A stretch of DNA of 64,000 nucleotides from Betaproteobacteria bacterium GR16-43 (GTDB lineage Bacteria > Pseudomonadota > Gammaproteobacteria > Burkholderiales > Usitatibacteraceae), in assembly GCA_001953215.1 (NCBI GenBank), contig CP019169.1:434001-498000 (forward strand). The letters are read 5' to 3'. The notes beneath the pieces are model-generated. The model was not told the DNA's origin and did not search any database. It saw only the letters and a program-made list of their open reading frames with translations. The translations under genes and the position numbers were made by a program. Below, one piece after another: positions 14,999 to 21,457 of this stretch (position 1 is the first letter of the stretch; each line of letters opens with the position of its first letter).

Positions 14999-15304
14999 AT
15001 GGCGAGGTACCGACGACGACCGTGGCAGAAAACGAAGATCGCGTGGACCAATATGTGGGCCAGCGAGCTCTACACGGTGATTGCTTCAGCAGCCGCGCGT
15101 GAGAGAAACAAATCGGTTCATGCCCGTACTCGCCATCGCCGGCGCCGTCTCGAAGCTCTCGCAATGTATCGGCACCGCTTTGGAGATTCGCCATCCTTGA
15201 ATAGACATGACGGCATGCGCCTGCCAAGACTCGAAGGTCTTTGGCTCAAGAACGGCTATGCGTGGTGGAAGGCGCCGGAGAGGAAGAGGCGAAGTGCTGC
15301 CTAA
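14999..15304 (+). CDS. Basic cassette-encoded protein, unknown
   Basis: Predicted 101 residues, very rich in Arg and Lys (RRRPWQK, RTRHRRRR, ERKRRSAA). It starts 6 bp after an attC and its TAA lies in the following attC core, the arrangement shared by the other cassettes here, which is the main support for it being real. No family is recognised. The composition could suit nucleic-acid binding, but that is only a composition argument. Confidence 0.5.
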   Translation: MARYRRRPWQKTKIAWTNMWASELYTVIASAAARERNKSVHARTRHRRRRLEALAMYRHRFGDSPSLNRHDGMRLPRLEGLWLKNGYAWWKAPERKRRSAA

Positions 15305-15323
15305 CAACGCGTTGGAGCGGACC
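15299..15323 (+). repeat. attC 5' half fused to the next gene
   Basis: GCCTAAC followed by AACGCGTTGGAGCGGACC, identical to the 5' half of the complete site at 14897, but the 3' half is missing and a GTG start follows at once. The retained GGAG (15314-15317) sits 6 nt before that GTG. Confidence 0.75.
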
Positions 15324-15674
15324 GTGAACAAGTTCGCGATCGCCGCGTTCCTCGTCGTTGGAGCTTCGTGTGTCTCCCAAGCGGCGGAAAAGGCGGAATC
15401 GCCGTGGAACTGCGACAAAGGCCGCGCATTCCCCTCCAAGGAGGTCACGCGGCTCAAGCACGCTGAAGCCGTTGCATTGGCCACAGTCGCCGCAAAGAAC
15501 GAGGGTTGGGACTTGTCCAAGTACAGACATCACTCCACTTGTTACAGCGTGAAGCCTCGTCCGGAGTGGACGGTGTTCTTTGAAAGCCGCGCGGAAATCG
15601 TTCGACCCGGAGACCATTTCACTGTCTGGGTTCGCGACGACAATCGCTCTACGAAAATCATGGCGGGGGAGTGA
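15324..15674 (+). CDS. Secreted cassette protein of unknown function
   Basis: Predicted 116 residues from the GTG at 15324. The signal peptide VNKFAIAAFLVVGASCVSQA is directly preceded by the attC-derived GGAG ribosome-binding site. The mature part has two cysteines (WNCDKG, STCYSV), a helix LKHAEAVALATVAAKNEG and a beta-rich end (EWTVFFES, HFTVWVRDD), resembling small periplasmic PepSY-like folds. Reading further upstream would give an N-terminal NNALERT sequence encoded by the attC, which I regard as untranslated. It ends 8 bp before the next attC. Confidence 0.7.
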   Translation: MNKFAIAAFLVVGASCVSQAAEKAESPWNCDKGRAFPSKEVTRLKHAEAVALATVAAKNEGWDLSKYRHHSTCYSVKPRPEWTVFFESRAEIVRPGDHFTVWVRDDNRSTKIMAGE

Positions 15675-15681
15675 GAGTGGT

Positions 15682-15758
15682 GCCTAGCAACGCGTTGGAG
15701 CGGACGTGTTGCCCGGAGCGCATCGCGTCCGGGTCACCGCTCAACTTAGTCGTTAGAC
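15682..15758 (+). repeat. Complete attC site
   Basis: Outer cores are GCCTAGC (15682-15688, with G for A) and GTTAGAC (15752-15758). The arm GTTGGAGCGGA pairs with ACCGCTCAAC. Length 77 bp, with a GC-rich central hairpin (CCCGGA...TCCGGG). Confidence 0.82.
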
Positions 15759-15767
15759 CAGATCGAA

Positions 15768-16115
15768 ATGCCGTCGCACGGACCTAGACAGGACGCAACG
15801 AAGAAGCGAGAGCAGCTTTCCCGCAGGAAGGAGGCGCTGACTCGAGCCATTCAGGAGAACCAGTCGCGCGAGGTCGTCCTGCGCGCAGCCGAGGAATACC
15901 GTACGTCCTACCTATCATTCTTGAAGGCCAAGCTGCATTTGGCCAAAGAGGCGCTTGTCGTTGGCACGGTCAATCTAGGCAAGAATGCTGGCAGCCTTCG
16001 GCTCAAAGCGGCGAGCGTTACAGCTCAATCCGATGTAGACCGATTTGAATCCGAAATTGCCAAATGGTCAGCGATGTCAATGGAAGACGTGTTGCATGAG
16101 CAGGGTCCGGCCTAA
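15768..16115 (+). CDS. Helical cassette protein, unknown
   Basis: Predicted 115 residues, almost entirely helical and charged ([20 protein letters not shown], then [20 protein letters not shown]), consistent with a coiled-coil. No family is recognised. It begins 10 bp after a complete attC and its TAA is inside the next GCCTAAC core, so it is a bona fide cassette ORF by context. There is no visible Shine-Dalgarno. Confidence 0.6.
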   Translation: MPSHGPRQDATKKREQLSRRKEALTRAIQENQSREVVLRAAEEYRTSYLSFLKAKLHLAKEALVVGTVNLGKNAGSLRLKAASVTAQSDVDRFESEIAKWSAMSMEDVLHEQGPA

Positions 16116-16122
16116 CAAGACA
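16110..16122 (+). repeat. attC remnant (5' core only)
   Basis: GCCTAAC (16110-16116) is retained as the stop of the preceding cassette, but the rest of the site is gone and nadC-like sequence follows immediately. Confidence 0.55.
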
Positions 16123-16695
16123 ATGGATGCCTTCACCCTTCCAGGCTTCGACCTCGGTGCCTTTGTCCGCGCTACGCTCGCTGAAGATCTCGGCGAAGGC
16201 CTCCCTGGCGGCGGCCGCGACGTCACCTCCGAGAGCGTCATTCCCGCCAATGCGCGCTTTGCCGGGGTGATGGACAGCCGCGAGGCGATCTACGCGACAC
16301 GGATGGGCGGCGCGACCAATTACCGCATGGGGCTGTGGGATGCCGTGATGATCAAGGACAACCATGTTGCGGTGGCGGGCGGCGTCGGGCCGGCAGTGGA
16401 GCGCGCGAAGGCGGCAGGCGTGGCGCGGATCATCTGCGAAGTCGATCGACTCGACCAGATCGAGCCGGCGATCGTGGCCGGTGCCACCCAAATCCTGCTC
16501 GACAATATGACGCCGGCAATGCTGGCCGAGGCAGTGACGTTGGTGGCCGGACGCGCGGCGACGGAGGCTTCGGGTGGAGTGCGGCTCGATACGATCGCCG
16601 CGATCGCGGCGAGCGGTGTGGACTACGTCTCGGTCGGGCGGCTGATGCAAAGCGCCCCGGCGGCAGATATCGGACTGGATTTTGAGCTCGTGTAA
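16123..16695 (+). pseudogene. nadC: nadC with in-frame internal deletion
   Basis: The 190-residue product matches nicotinate-nucleotide pyrophosphorylase (quinolinate + PRPP to NaMN), normally about 280 residues. The N-terminal block ([20 protein letters not shown]) is joined directly to the C-terminal barrel region ([20 protein letters not shown], then ILLDNM, and SGVDYVSVG). About 90 residues are missing, including the RKT-containing phosphoribosyl-binding segment, so catalysis is unlikely. The frame stays open, implying a recent or tolerated deletion. Its sequence reads like an alphaproteobacterial NadC, and it sits in the cassette array, suggesting acquisition. A new role cannot be excluded. 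Confidence 0.8.
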
Positions 16696-16737
16696 GCCCG
16701 CCTAGCGGGGCCAAGCGGCACAGAAAGCGGAGAGCCT

Positions 16738-17220
16738 ATGCAGCGACTACCAGCCGTTCGAATCGCAGTTCCCACCGATGCTGCCGGGGTTAGGTCATGT
16801 GTCGTCTCGGCCTTCGAGCACTATATTGAGCGCATCGGAAAGCCGCCGGCTCCCATGCTTCTTGATTTCGACGCAGAGATACAGGAAGGGCACGTTTGGC
16901 TTGTATCCACTGACGGAGGTGTAGTCGGTGCTTTGGTCCAGTACCAAACCGAGCTAGGCTTTTACATCGACACGGTCGCCGTTGTACCTTCGAGTCAAGG
17001 TACGGGGGTCGGCCGTGCACTTCTCGAATTTGCCGAGAAGGAAGCACTGCGACGCGGTTACCAGTCGGTCTACCTGTGTACGAACTCGAAGATGACGGAG
17101 AACCAGGTCTTCTACCCCCGAATTGGGTACATCGAGTACGAACGAAAGAACGAGGCGGGTTTTGACCGAGTCTTCTATCGCAAGGATCTCGCTGCGGCAC
17201 AGTCTCACGGTGCCTCCTGA
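16738..17220 (+). CDS. GNAT-family acetyltransferase
   Basis: Predicted 160 residues; GGAGAG lies upstream of the ATG. The GNAT fold is shown by the acetyl-CoA loop QGTGVGRALLEFAEKEA (motif A, about 89-105), preceded by the strand YIDTVAVVP and followed by motif B (NQVFYPRIGYIEYERK). The substrate is unknown; related cassette genes often acetylate small molecules or proteins. It sits between the nadC remnant and an attC 3' fragment, so cassette origin is likely. Confidence 0.85.
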   Translation: MQRLPAVRIAVPTDAAGVRSCVVSAFEHYIERIGKPPAPMLLDFDAEIQEGHVWLVSTDGGVVGALVQYQTELGFYIDTVAVVPSSQGTGVGRALLEFAEKEALRRGYQSVYLCTNSKMTENQVFYPRIGYIEYERKNEAGFDRVFYRKDLAAAQSHGAS

Positions 17221-17222
17221 CA

Positions 17223-17232
17223 GTCGTTAGGC
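17223..17232 (+). repeat. attC 3' remnant
   Basis: Only GTCGTTAGGC remains, directly before the second acetyltransferase start. The 5' half of the site is not recognisable. Confidence 0.5.
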
Positions 17233-17235
17233 GTC

Positions 17236-17847
17236 ATGCAGATTGCCGGTGCTGCCCCTTCCGACGTTTCGCAAGCCGTGGACTGCTTGGCCGCTGCGTT
17301 CGCGGAGGATCCGATTACGGGGTTCCTGCTTCAAACCGGTCCGAGTTACCGAGAGCGTCTGACGCGGTTCTTCTCGCTGTTGGTGAGAGCGCGCATCGAG
17401 CTCGGCATGCCCGTGCTCGTGGCGCGCGCCACCGCCAGCATTCATGGGGCAGCGATGGGCAACTCCACCGCGCCGCCACCATGGCCGAAGGAGCTCGAGG
17501 AAGAGTGGGGGCGCCTCGAGACGTCCATTCCCGGCTTCAACGATCGCGCGGCGCTCTACGATGAGATCGCCGAGAGGAGCAAGCCGCCGGTGTCGCACTA
17601 CTATCTTGGAGTGATCGGCATGGATCCGACCATGCATGGCCGGGGCATCGGGAGGCGGCTGCTCAGGTCGTTCTGTGACCTGTCGGCATCCGATCCGCTG
17701 TCCAGAGGGGTCCATCTGGAGACGGCGAATCCATCGAATGTCCGGTTCTACGAGCGCGCCGGCTTTGCGGTGACCGGCCAGGGCAGACTCGGCAGCGCAA
17801 CCCTATGGTGCATGTTCCTACGCCACGAACCGCGCCATGACGCCTAA
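17236..17847 (+). CDS. GNAT-family acetyltransferase (second)
   Basis: Predicted 203 residues. Typical of the longer GNATs with an N-terminal AAAFAEDPITGFLL helix. The acetyl-CoA loop HGRGIGRRLLRSFCD (about 134-148) and motif B (TANPSNVRFYERAGFAV) are intact. It starts 3 bp after an attC core without a leader, and ends with TAA in the next GCCTAAC, so it is a complete cassette. It is not a close duplicate of the preceding GNAT. Substrate unknown. Confidence 0.87.
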   Translation: MQIAGAAPSDVSQAVDCLAAAFAEDPITGFLLQTGPSYRERLTRFFSLLVRARIELGMPVLVARATASIHGAAMGNSTAPPPWPKELEEEWGRLETSIPGFNDRAALYDEIAERSKPPVSHYYLGVIGMDPTMHGRGIGRRLLRSFCDLSASDPLSRGVHLETANPSNVRFYERAGFAVTGQGRLGSATLWCMFLRHEPRHDA

Positions 17848-17872
17848 CCCCTCCATCGAGCGGACGTTAGGC
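17842..17872 (+). repeat. Minimal 31-bp attC-like site
   Basis: GCCTAAC (17842-17848) and GTTAGGC (17866-17872) flank only 17 bp, which retain the GAGCGGAC arm but no partner. It looks like an attC reduced by internal deletion. Confidence 0.55.
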
Positions 17873-17887
17873 ACCTCGGGGAGCGCC

Positions 17888-18439
17888 ATGCTGTTCGGGA
17901 ACAGATCTACCTTCGCCGTCGAAGCAATGATTGAAGAAGGATTGAAGCCTCCCACGACAGCATGGGGTCGAGTCTGCGTATGGTGCGAAGGCGCGCCGAT
18001 AGGTGACATTGCGGAAGAGCATTGCGGAATTGACCATGCATTCCATCGACTCTCACAGCTGGTTGAATCACTCGGAGACCTATGGCGCGAAGAATTCTCC
18101 GGTCTCACCGACCTGGAAATACTCAATGCGCTTGACGGCCGTCTCTACGGATACCACGGCAATGTCCGGATTGAAGACGATCGATCACTTGAGGAGCTGA
18201 GGGCAGACGCCTCGACGTACGGGAAGTTCGACTTCCTGACTGGTTGCGGCGAGCCCTTTGATAGGAACGGCAAGTGTTTTGTGATTCAAGATCCAAGCGG
18301 TCTAGTCAAGATCCTCGGCAATGAGCTACCTGCGGGTCACGGCATCTGCGTCACAACGACGGCCCAGGACCTCCGCTCCGCGGTCATTCCGGCGGTCGAG
18401 TGGTTCAACAAGCAAAGTAAGTCTCTCGCGGGACTATGA
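17888..18439 (+). CDS. Imm42-like immunity protein (tentative)
   Basis: Predicted 183 residues; the ATG at 17888 follows GGGGAG by 4 nt. The start MLFGNRSTFAVEAMIEE, then WGRVCVWCEGAPIGD and a central HAFHRLSQL helix, follow the pattern I associate with the Imm42 family of polymorphic-toxin immunity proteins. No cognate toxin is nearby, as is common for orphan immunity genes in cassette arrays. An upstream in-frame ATG would add an attC-encoded PNPSIERT stretch. Assignment is by recall of the pattern, not a search. Confidence 0.55.
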   Translation: MLFGNRSTFAVEAMIEEGLKPPTTAWGRVCVWCEGAPIGDIAEEHCGIDHAFHRLSQLVESLGDLWREEFSGLTDLEILNALDGRLYGYHGNVRIEDDRSLEELRADASTYGKFDFLTGCGEPFDRNGKCFVIQDPSGLVKILGNELPAGHGICVTTTAQDLRSAVIPAVEWFNKQSKSLAGL

Positions 18440-18442
18440 GAT

Positions 18443-18467
18443 GCCGAACAACACGTTGGAGCAGACC
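18443..18467 (+). repeat. attC 5' half fused to a gene start
   Basis: GCCGAAC-AACACGTTGGAGCAGACC resembles the 5' half of the complete sites (core with one change), followed directly by a GTG codon. As at 15299, the retained GGAG is spaced like a ribosome-binding site. Confidence 0.6.
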
Positions 18468-18737
18468 GTGAAAAACCTCACCGGTCACGACAGGCAGCTC
18501 GTTCAAAGTTACGTCGAGGATTCGCTCACGTATGAGGATGCGCTTCGCCAGGCCGACTCCCCGAATGAAGTTCGCCTTGCCATAAAGCTGCTTGACGGGA
18601 TGACGTGGCTCGATGATCCCGACGAAGGCACCGCGCCCGATGGAGGTAGCGTGACTCAGCCATCGCAGCCCAAGAAGCCTCTTCGGCCGTCGAGTAGTGA
18701 GGCAATACCGCCCGAAGGGGAGCGGAGTGACACCTGA
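18468..18737 (+). CDS. Small acidic cassette protein, unknown
   Basis: Predicted 89 residues from the GTG at 18468 (an ATG at 18441 would add PNNTLEQT from the attC). It contains a helix pair (DRQLVQSYVEDSLTYEDALRQA, split by GHD) and a Pro/Ser-rich acidic tail. No family is recognised. Its TGA overlaps another attC-like half (CCTGAC). Context is the only support for expression. Confidence 0.5.
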   Translation: MKNLTGHDRQLVQSYVEDSLTYEDALRQADSPNEVRLAIKLLDGMTWLDDPDEGTAPDGGSVTQPSQPKKPLRPSSSEAIPPEGERSDT

Positions 18738-18755
18738 CAACGCGCTGGAGCCGCT
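18732..18755 (+). repeat. attC 5' half remnant
   Basis: ACCTGAC-AACGCGCTGGAGCCGCTT matches the 5' half of the array sites with several substitutions. It precedes a 22-codon ORF. Confidence 0.5.
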
Positions 18756-18761
18756 TCAACA

Positions 18762-18830
18762 ATGAAGCCAATTGCCGTCCTTGTACTTGCGTGGTTTGTG
18801 GTCACCATCCCCCTAATGGGCAGGGCCTGA
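18762..18830 (+). CDS. 22-residue hydrophobic leader-like peptide
   Basis: ATG at 18762 encodes MKPIAVLVLAWFVVTIPLMG plus two residues, and the TGA overlaps the next ATG (TGATG at 18828-18832). It looks like a signal peptide cut off from its protein, or a short upstream peptide coupled to the PhyH-like gene. It lies right after an attC half, so a truncated cassette is the simplest explanation. Confidence 0.35.
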   Translation: MKPIAVLVLAWFVVTIPLMGRA

Positions 18831-19600
18831 TGGGCCATGGCAGTTCCTGGATGATTGACCGCGAACGGCTCCATCGGGACGGCTATGCCTTGCTCCGTGG
18901 AGCGATTCCGTCGGACTGGCTGGATGACCTGCGCGCCGCGTTCGATGCGGGCACAAAGCCGTCGGACCAGTGGCCGATACCGCGCCAGGTGAGCTGGCGT
19001 CATTCGCTAGTGGACCTCGATTCGAAGGTGCAGGCCGTGTGCCGCCTGCCGGAGATGCTGGCCGTGGTCGGAGAGTTGATGGGCGAACGGTTCTTCCTCT
19101 CGCAGGCGGAGGGCCGTGAGCCCTTGCGGGGCGGCGGCTACCAGACATTGCATCGCGACCTGTCGGCCCAGCGGCCCGGCGACTCGGTGAACGCCTTGGC
19201 CTACCTCGACGACTACGGCGCGGAGAACGGCGCGACCCGTATCGTCCCCGGCAGCCATCGCCCTGCGCAGGGCGAGCCGTTCGACTTCAATGATGAGTCC
19301 CGGTCGGTCCTGCTCACGGGCTCCGCCGGTGACATCCTGGTGTTCGATGCCGACCTGGTGCATGCGGCCAGCCTGAACGCGACCGGTACGCGCCGTCGAT
19401 CCCTCCTGATTTGCTATTTGACCGAAGCGCTCTATGCTTCGCACCTCGAAACGACGAAACTCCGCAGCGTTCGGATGGATACGGCCGACCGGTTCGATCC
19501 ATCGGATTTTGCGGGGATGCTGCGCGACTACTCCAGCGGCTTCTCGGTTGCCGGCACGGGTGCCGCTTCATCCGGCAGCTTCGGCGTATCGGAGGCATGA
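18830..19600 (+). CDS. Phytanoyl-CoA dioxygenase-family protein
   Basis: Predicted 256 residues from the ATG at 18830 (an alternative ATG is at 18851). Fe(II)/2-oxoglutarate ligands are visible: LHRDLS (His and Asp), the distal His in DLVHAASL, and an Arg in TRRRSLL suited to 2-oxoglutarate binding. GATRIVPGSHRPAQGE is the family-typical block before the distal His. The substrate is unknown; bacterial PhyH proteins hydroxylate varied small molecules. The 3' end overlaps the convergent small gene at 19528 by 73 bp, so its last residues may be an extension. Confidence 0.85.
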   Translation: MGHGSSWMIDRERLHRDGYALLRGAIPSDWLDDLRAAFDAGTKPSDQWPIPRQVSWRHSLVDLDSKVQAVCRLPEMLAVVGELMGERFFLSQAEGREPLRGGGYQTLHRDLSAQRPGDSVNALAYLDDYGAENGATRIVPGSHRPAQGEPFDFNDESRSVLLTGSAGDILVFDADLVHAASLNATGTRRRSLLICYLTEALYASHLETTKLRSVRMDTADRFDPSDFAGMLRDYSSGFSVAGTGAASSGSFGVSEA

Positions 19601-19725
19601 TGTTCCATGTGCGTCTTCTTCCCCGGCTGGGGAGTCTTGTCGGCCCCCGGCGCGACCTCTTCGCCGTGGTGCCTCTTTTCCTGTTTCACCTTCTTGTCGT
19701 GGGCAATGTTGCGCGGGTCAGTCAT
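19528..19725 (-). CDS. Small hydrophilic protein, unknown
   Basis: Predicted 65 residues on the minus strand, starting MTDPRNIAHDKKVKQEKRHH and ending in a Pro/Ala-rich tail. It is highly charged and lacks hydrophobic segments. I have the impression of similar short MTDP..NIAHDKKV proteins in other proteobacteria, which supports it over the antisense reading, but this is memory. Its C-terminal 73 bp overlap the PhyH-like gene. Confidence 0.5.
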   Translation of the reverse strand: MTDPRNIAHDKKVKQEKRHHGEEVAPGADKTPQPGKKTHMEHHASDTPKLPDEAAPVPATEKPLE

Positions 19726-19791
19726 GGCTGTTCTCGCTAGGTGGTGAAGCTGCATCCTGCTCTGAAAGCAAGGATGGGCAGGTAGGACAAC

Positions 19792-19809
19792 CCCACGCTG
19801 GAGCGTGGG
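19792..19809. repeat. 18-bp palindrome between cassettes
   Basis: CCCACGCT-GG-AGCGTGGG, flanked on both sides by GACAAC. It resembles a shortened attC-like hairpin, but the outer cores are not canonical. Confidence 0.35.
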
Positions 19810-19845
19810 ACAACGCCGGGACCGGCGAAAACTCGGAGGGACTTG

Positions 19846-20271
19846 ATGACCGATCGAACCGGAGGCTGCTTGTGTGGACAGGTGCGCTATCGCATCGCCT
19901 CGGAACCCGTTGCCACGCGGATCTGCTGGTGCAAGGACTGCCAGCGCATCTCTTCCAATGGAACCGTGAACTTGCTCGTCGCGAGTCCAACGATTGAGGT
20001 CACGGGAAACGTCAGCGCGTATACGAGAGCCGCCGAGAGCGGCAATCAGGTGACTCGCCGCTTTTGCGGTCAGTGTGGATCGCAACTGTTCGCCGATTCG
20101 TCTGGACGGCCGGGATTGACGGTCGTACGGGTCGGAACGCTGGACGATCCATCCGCCGCCAAACCGAGCGCAAACATCTGGAGCGTCAGTGCGCCGGCCT
20201 GGGCTTGTCTCGACCCTGCGCTCGAGCGCGTGGAACGAGCGCCATTGCCGCCGCAACCGCCGAAGAATTAG
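19846..20271 (+). CDS. GFA-family (CENP-V-like) zinc protein
   Basis: Predicted 141 residues; GGAGGG precedes the ATG. Zinc-binding cysteines follow the family order: GGCLCGQVRY near the N-terminus, ICWCKDCQR (about 35-43) and RRFCGQCGSQLF (about 74-85). The family is named for glutathione-dependent formaldehyde-activating enzyme, although catalysis is doubtful for many members. It lies between two PhyH-like genes in the array, with an attC half just downstream. Confidence 0.88.
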   Translation: MTDRTGGCLCGQVRYRIASEPVATRICWCKDCQRISSNGTVNLLVASPTIEVTGNVSAYTRAAESGNQVTRRFCGQCGSQLFADSSGRPGLTVVRVGTLDDPSAAKPSANIWSVSAPAWACLDPALERVERAPLPPQPPKN

Positions 20272-20279
20272 TGCGAGCG

Positions 20280-20939
20280 ATGCTGCCTGACAACGCGCTG
20301 GAGCGGATCGGGTACGTCGTCGCTCCGGCGGTCTTCGACGCAACGGAAACAGCTTCGATCGCGAAAACGATTGAAGCCGTGACGATTGCGAGCGCCGGCA
20401 CCAGGAACCTGCTGGAACTGGGCTGGTGTCGCGCGCTTGTGGACCGGATCCGCAGCACGCTCGGGATCCAAGGTGTTGCCGTCCAGTGCACGCTCTTCGA
20501 CAAGACTCCTGAATGCAACTGGCTCGTCGCCTTTCACCAGGACCTCTCCATCCCTGTCCGCGAAAGGGTCGAACACTCCGAGCTTCGGACGTGGTCTCTG
20601 AAGGAAGGTCAGCATTTCGTGCAACCACCAGTTGCACTGCTGGAGCAGTTGACCGCCGTACGCATTCACATCGACGACTGTGACTTGGAGAATGGGCCGC
20701 TCCGACTGGTGCCGGCTTCGCATCGCCACGGACGCCTGGACGCGCCGGGAGCGAAGCGTCTTCGTGATGTAGCGGGTGAGGTGCCGCTTCCGGTTGGCAG
20801 CGGCGGTGCACTCGTACTGAAGCCTCTTCTGCTTCACGCCTCATCGAAGGCGTCTTCGCCGCGTCATCGCAGAGTGTTGCACTTTCTCTTCGGGCCGGCT
20901 TCAATCGACTATGGCTTGCAGTGGTCGCATGCCGTCTAG
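20280..20939 (+). CDS. PhyH-like dioxygenase with attC-derived N-terminus
   Basis: Predicted 219 residues. The ATG at 20280 lies before an attC half, so the protein begins MLPDNALERIGYVVAP, with NALER encoded by the attC. The dioxygenase ligands are FHQDLS (His, Asp) and the distal His in LLLHASSKA; GPLRLVPASHRHGRL is the family block. It is shorter than the first PhyH-like protein and only distantly similar. Because no later start codon gives a good Shine-Dalgarno, the attC may truly be translated here. Confidence 0.78.
   Translation: MLPDNALERIGYVVAPAVFDATETASIAKTIEAVTIASAGTRNLLELGWCRALVDRIRSTLGIQGVAVQCTLFDKTPECNWLVAFHQDLSIPVRERVEHSELRTWSLKEGQHFVQPPVALLEQLTAVRIHIDDCDLENGPLRLVPASHRHGRLDAPGAKRLRDVAGEVPLPVGSGGALVLKPLLLHASSKASSPRHRRVLHFLFGPASIDYGLQWSHAV
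20285..20309 (+). repeat. attC 5' half within a coding region
   Basis: GCCTGAC-AACGCGCTGGAGCGGATC is the last recognisable attC-like half in the array. It lies in frame at the start of the second PhyH-like gene. Confidence 0.6.
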
Positions 20940-20940
20940 C

Positions 20941-21447
20941 ATGGAGAAGCTACCGAAGGATCTCCAGGCCGCACTCGAGAAGCTGCGGGACTACATGCAC
21001 AACTTCCATCCGGACCTGGATCGGGGTGCGTTTCCGGTCGAGTTCTGGCGAAACCCGGATGACGATCTCTATTGGGAAACGCTGCTGTACTTCCCCCTGT
21101 TCGTGCCCGAGGAAACTCGCGCGGCCCTCGATAGCCTCCCCATGGGCTTTCGCATCGCGTTTCCGGTCTTCTGGCTCGAGGACGACTACCAGGTCAATGG
21201 CGACACGGCTTTGACGAACGCCGGCGAGTGGCTCCTGCCGAGTGCGATCTGGGCGTTCACGGAGATCGGGATGCAATCCGAGGTCCGGGCTCTGCACGCT
21301 GCACTGGAATCGGTCCGCCGAAATCCCGAGGATGACGAAGCTGCCGGCGCGGCCTATCGTGCGGCGGCCGGTCCGAACCAGGGTGACGAACGGGAGGGCG
21401 TACTCTTCGCCTTCTTCACTGCGAACCGAGCACTTTTCGAGGCATGA
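20941..21447 (+). CDS. Soluble protein of unknown function
   Basis: Predicted 168 residues from the ATG at 20941, 1 bp after the preceding stop. It is Trp/Phe-rich and acidic (FPVEFWRNPDDDLYWETLLYF is split by the putative core), with an Ala-rich C-terminal helix. No family is recognised. Size, acidity and company suggest an immunity-like or accessory protein, but there is no direct evidence. Confidence 0.6.
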   Translation: MEKLPKDLQAALEKLRDYMHNFHPDLDRGAFPVEFWRNPDDDLYWETLLYFPLFVPEETRAALDSLPMGFRIAFPVFWLEDDYQVNGDTALTNAGEWLLPSAIWAFTEIGMQSEVRALHAALESVRRNPEDDEAAGAAYRAAAGPNQGDEREGVLFAFFTANRALFEA

Positions 21448-21457
21448 AGGCCACAGC

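Noticed and set aside
14897-15304. Transposon with terminal inverted repeats around the small cassette
   Set aside because: The repeated GCCTAAC/GTTAGGC ends are better explained as attC cores, and there is no transposase.
14147-20939. Integron integrase gene
   Set aside because: None of the proteins in or around the array has tyrosine-recombinase motifs, so no intI is claimed.
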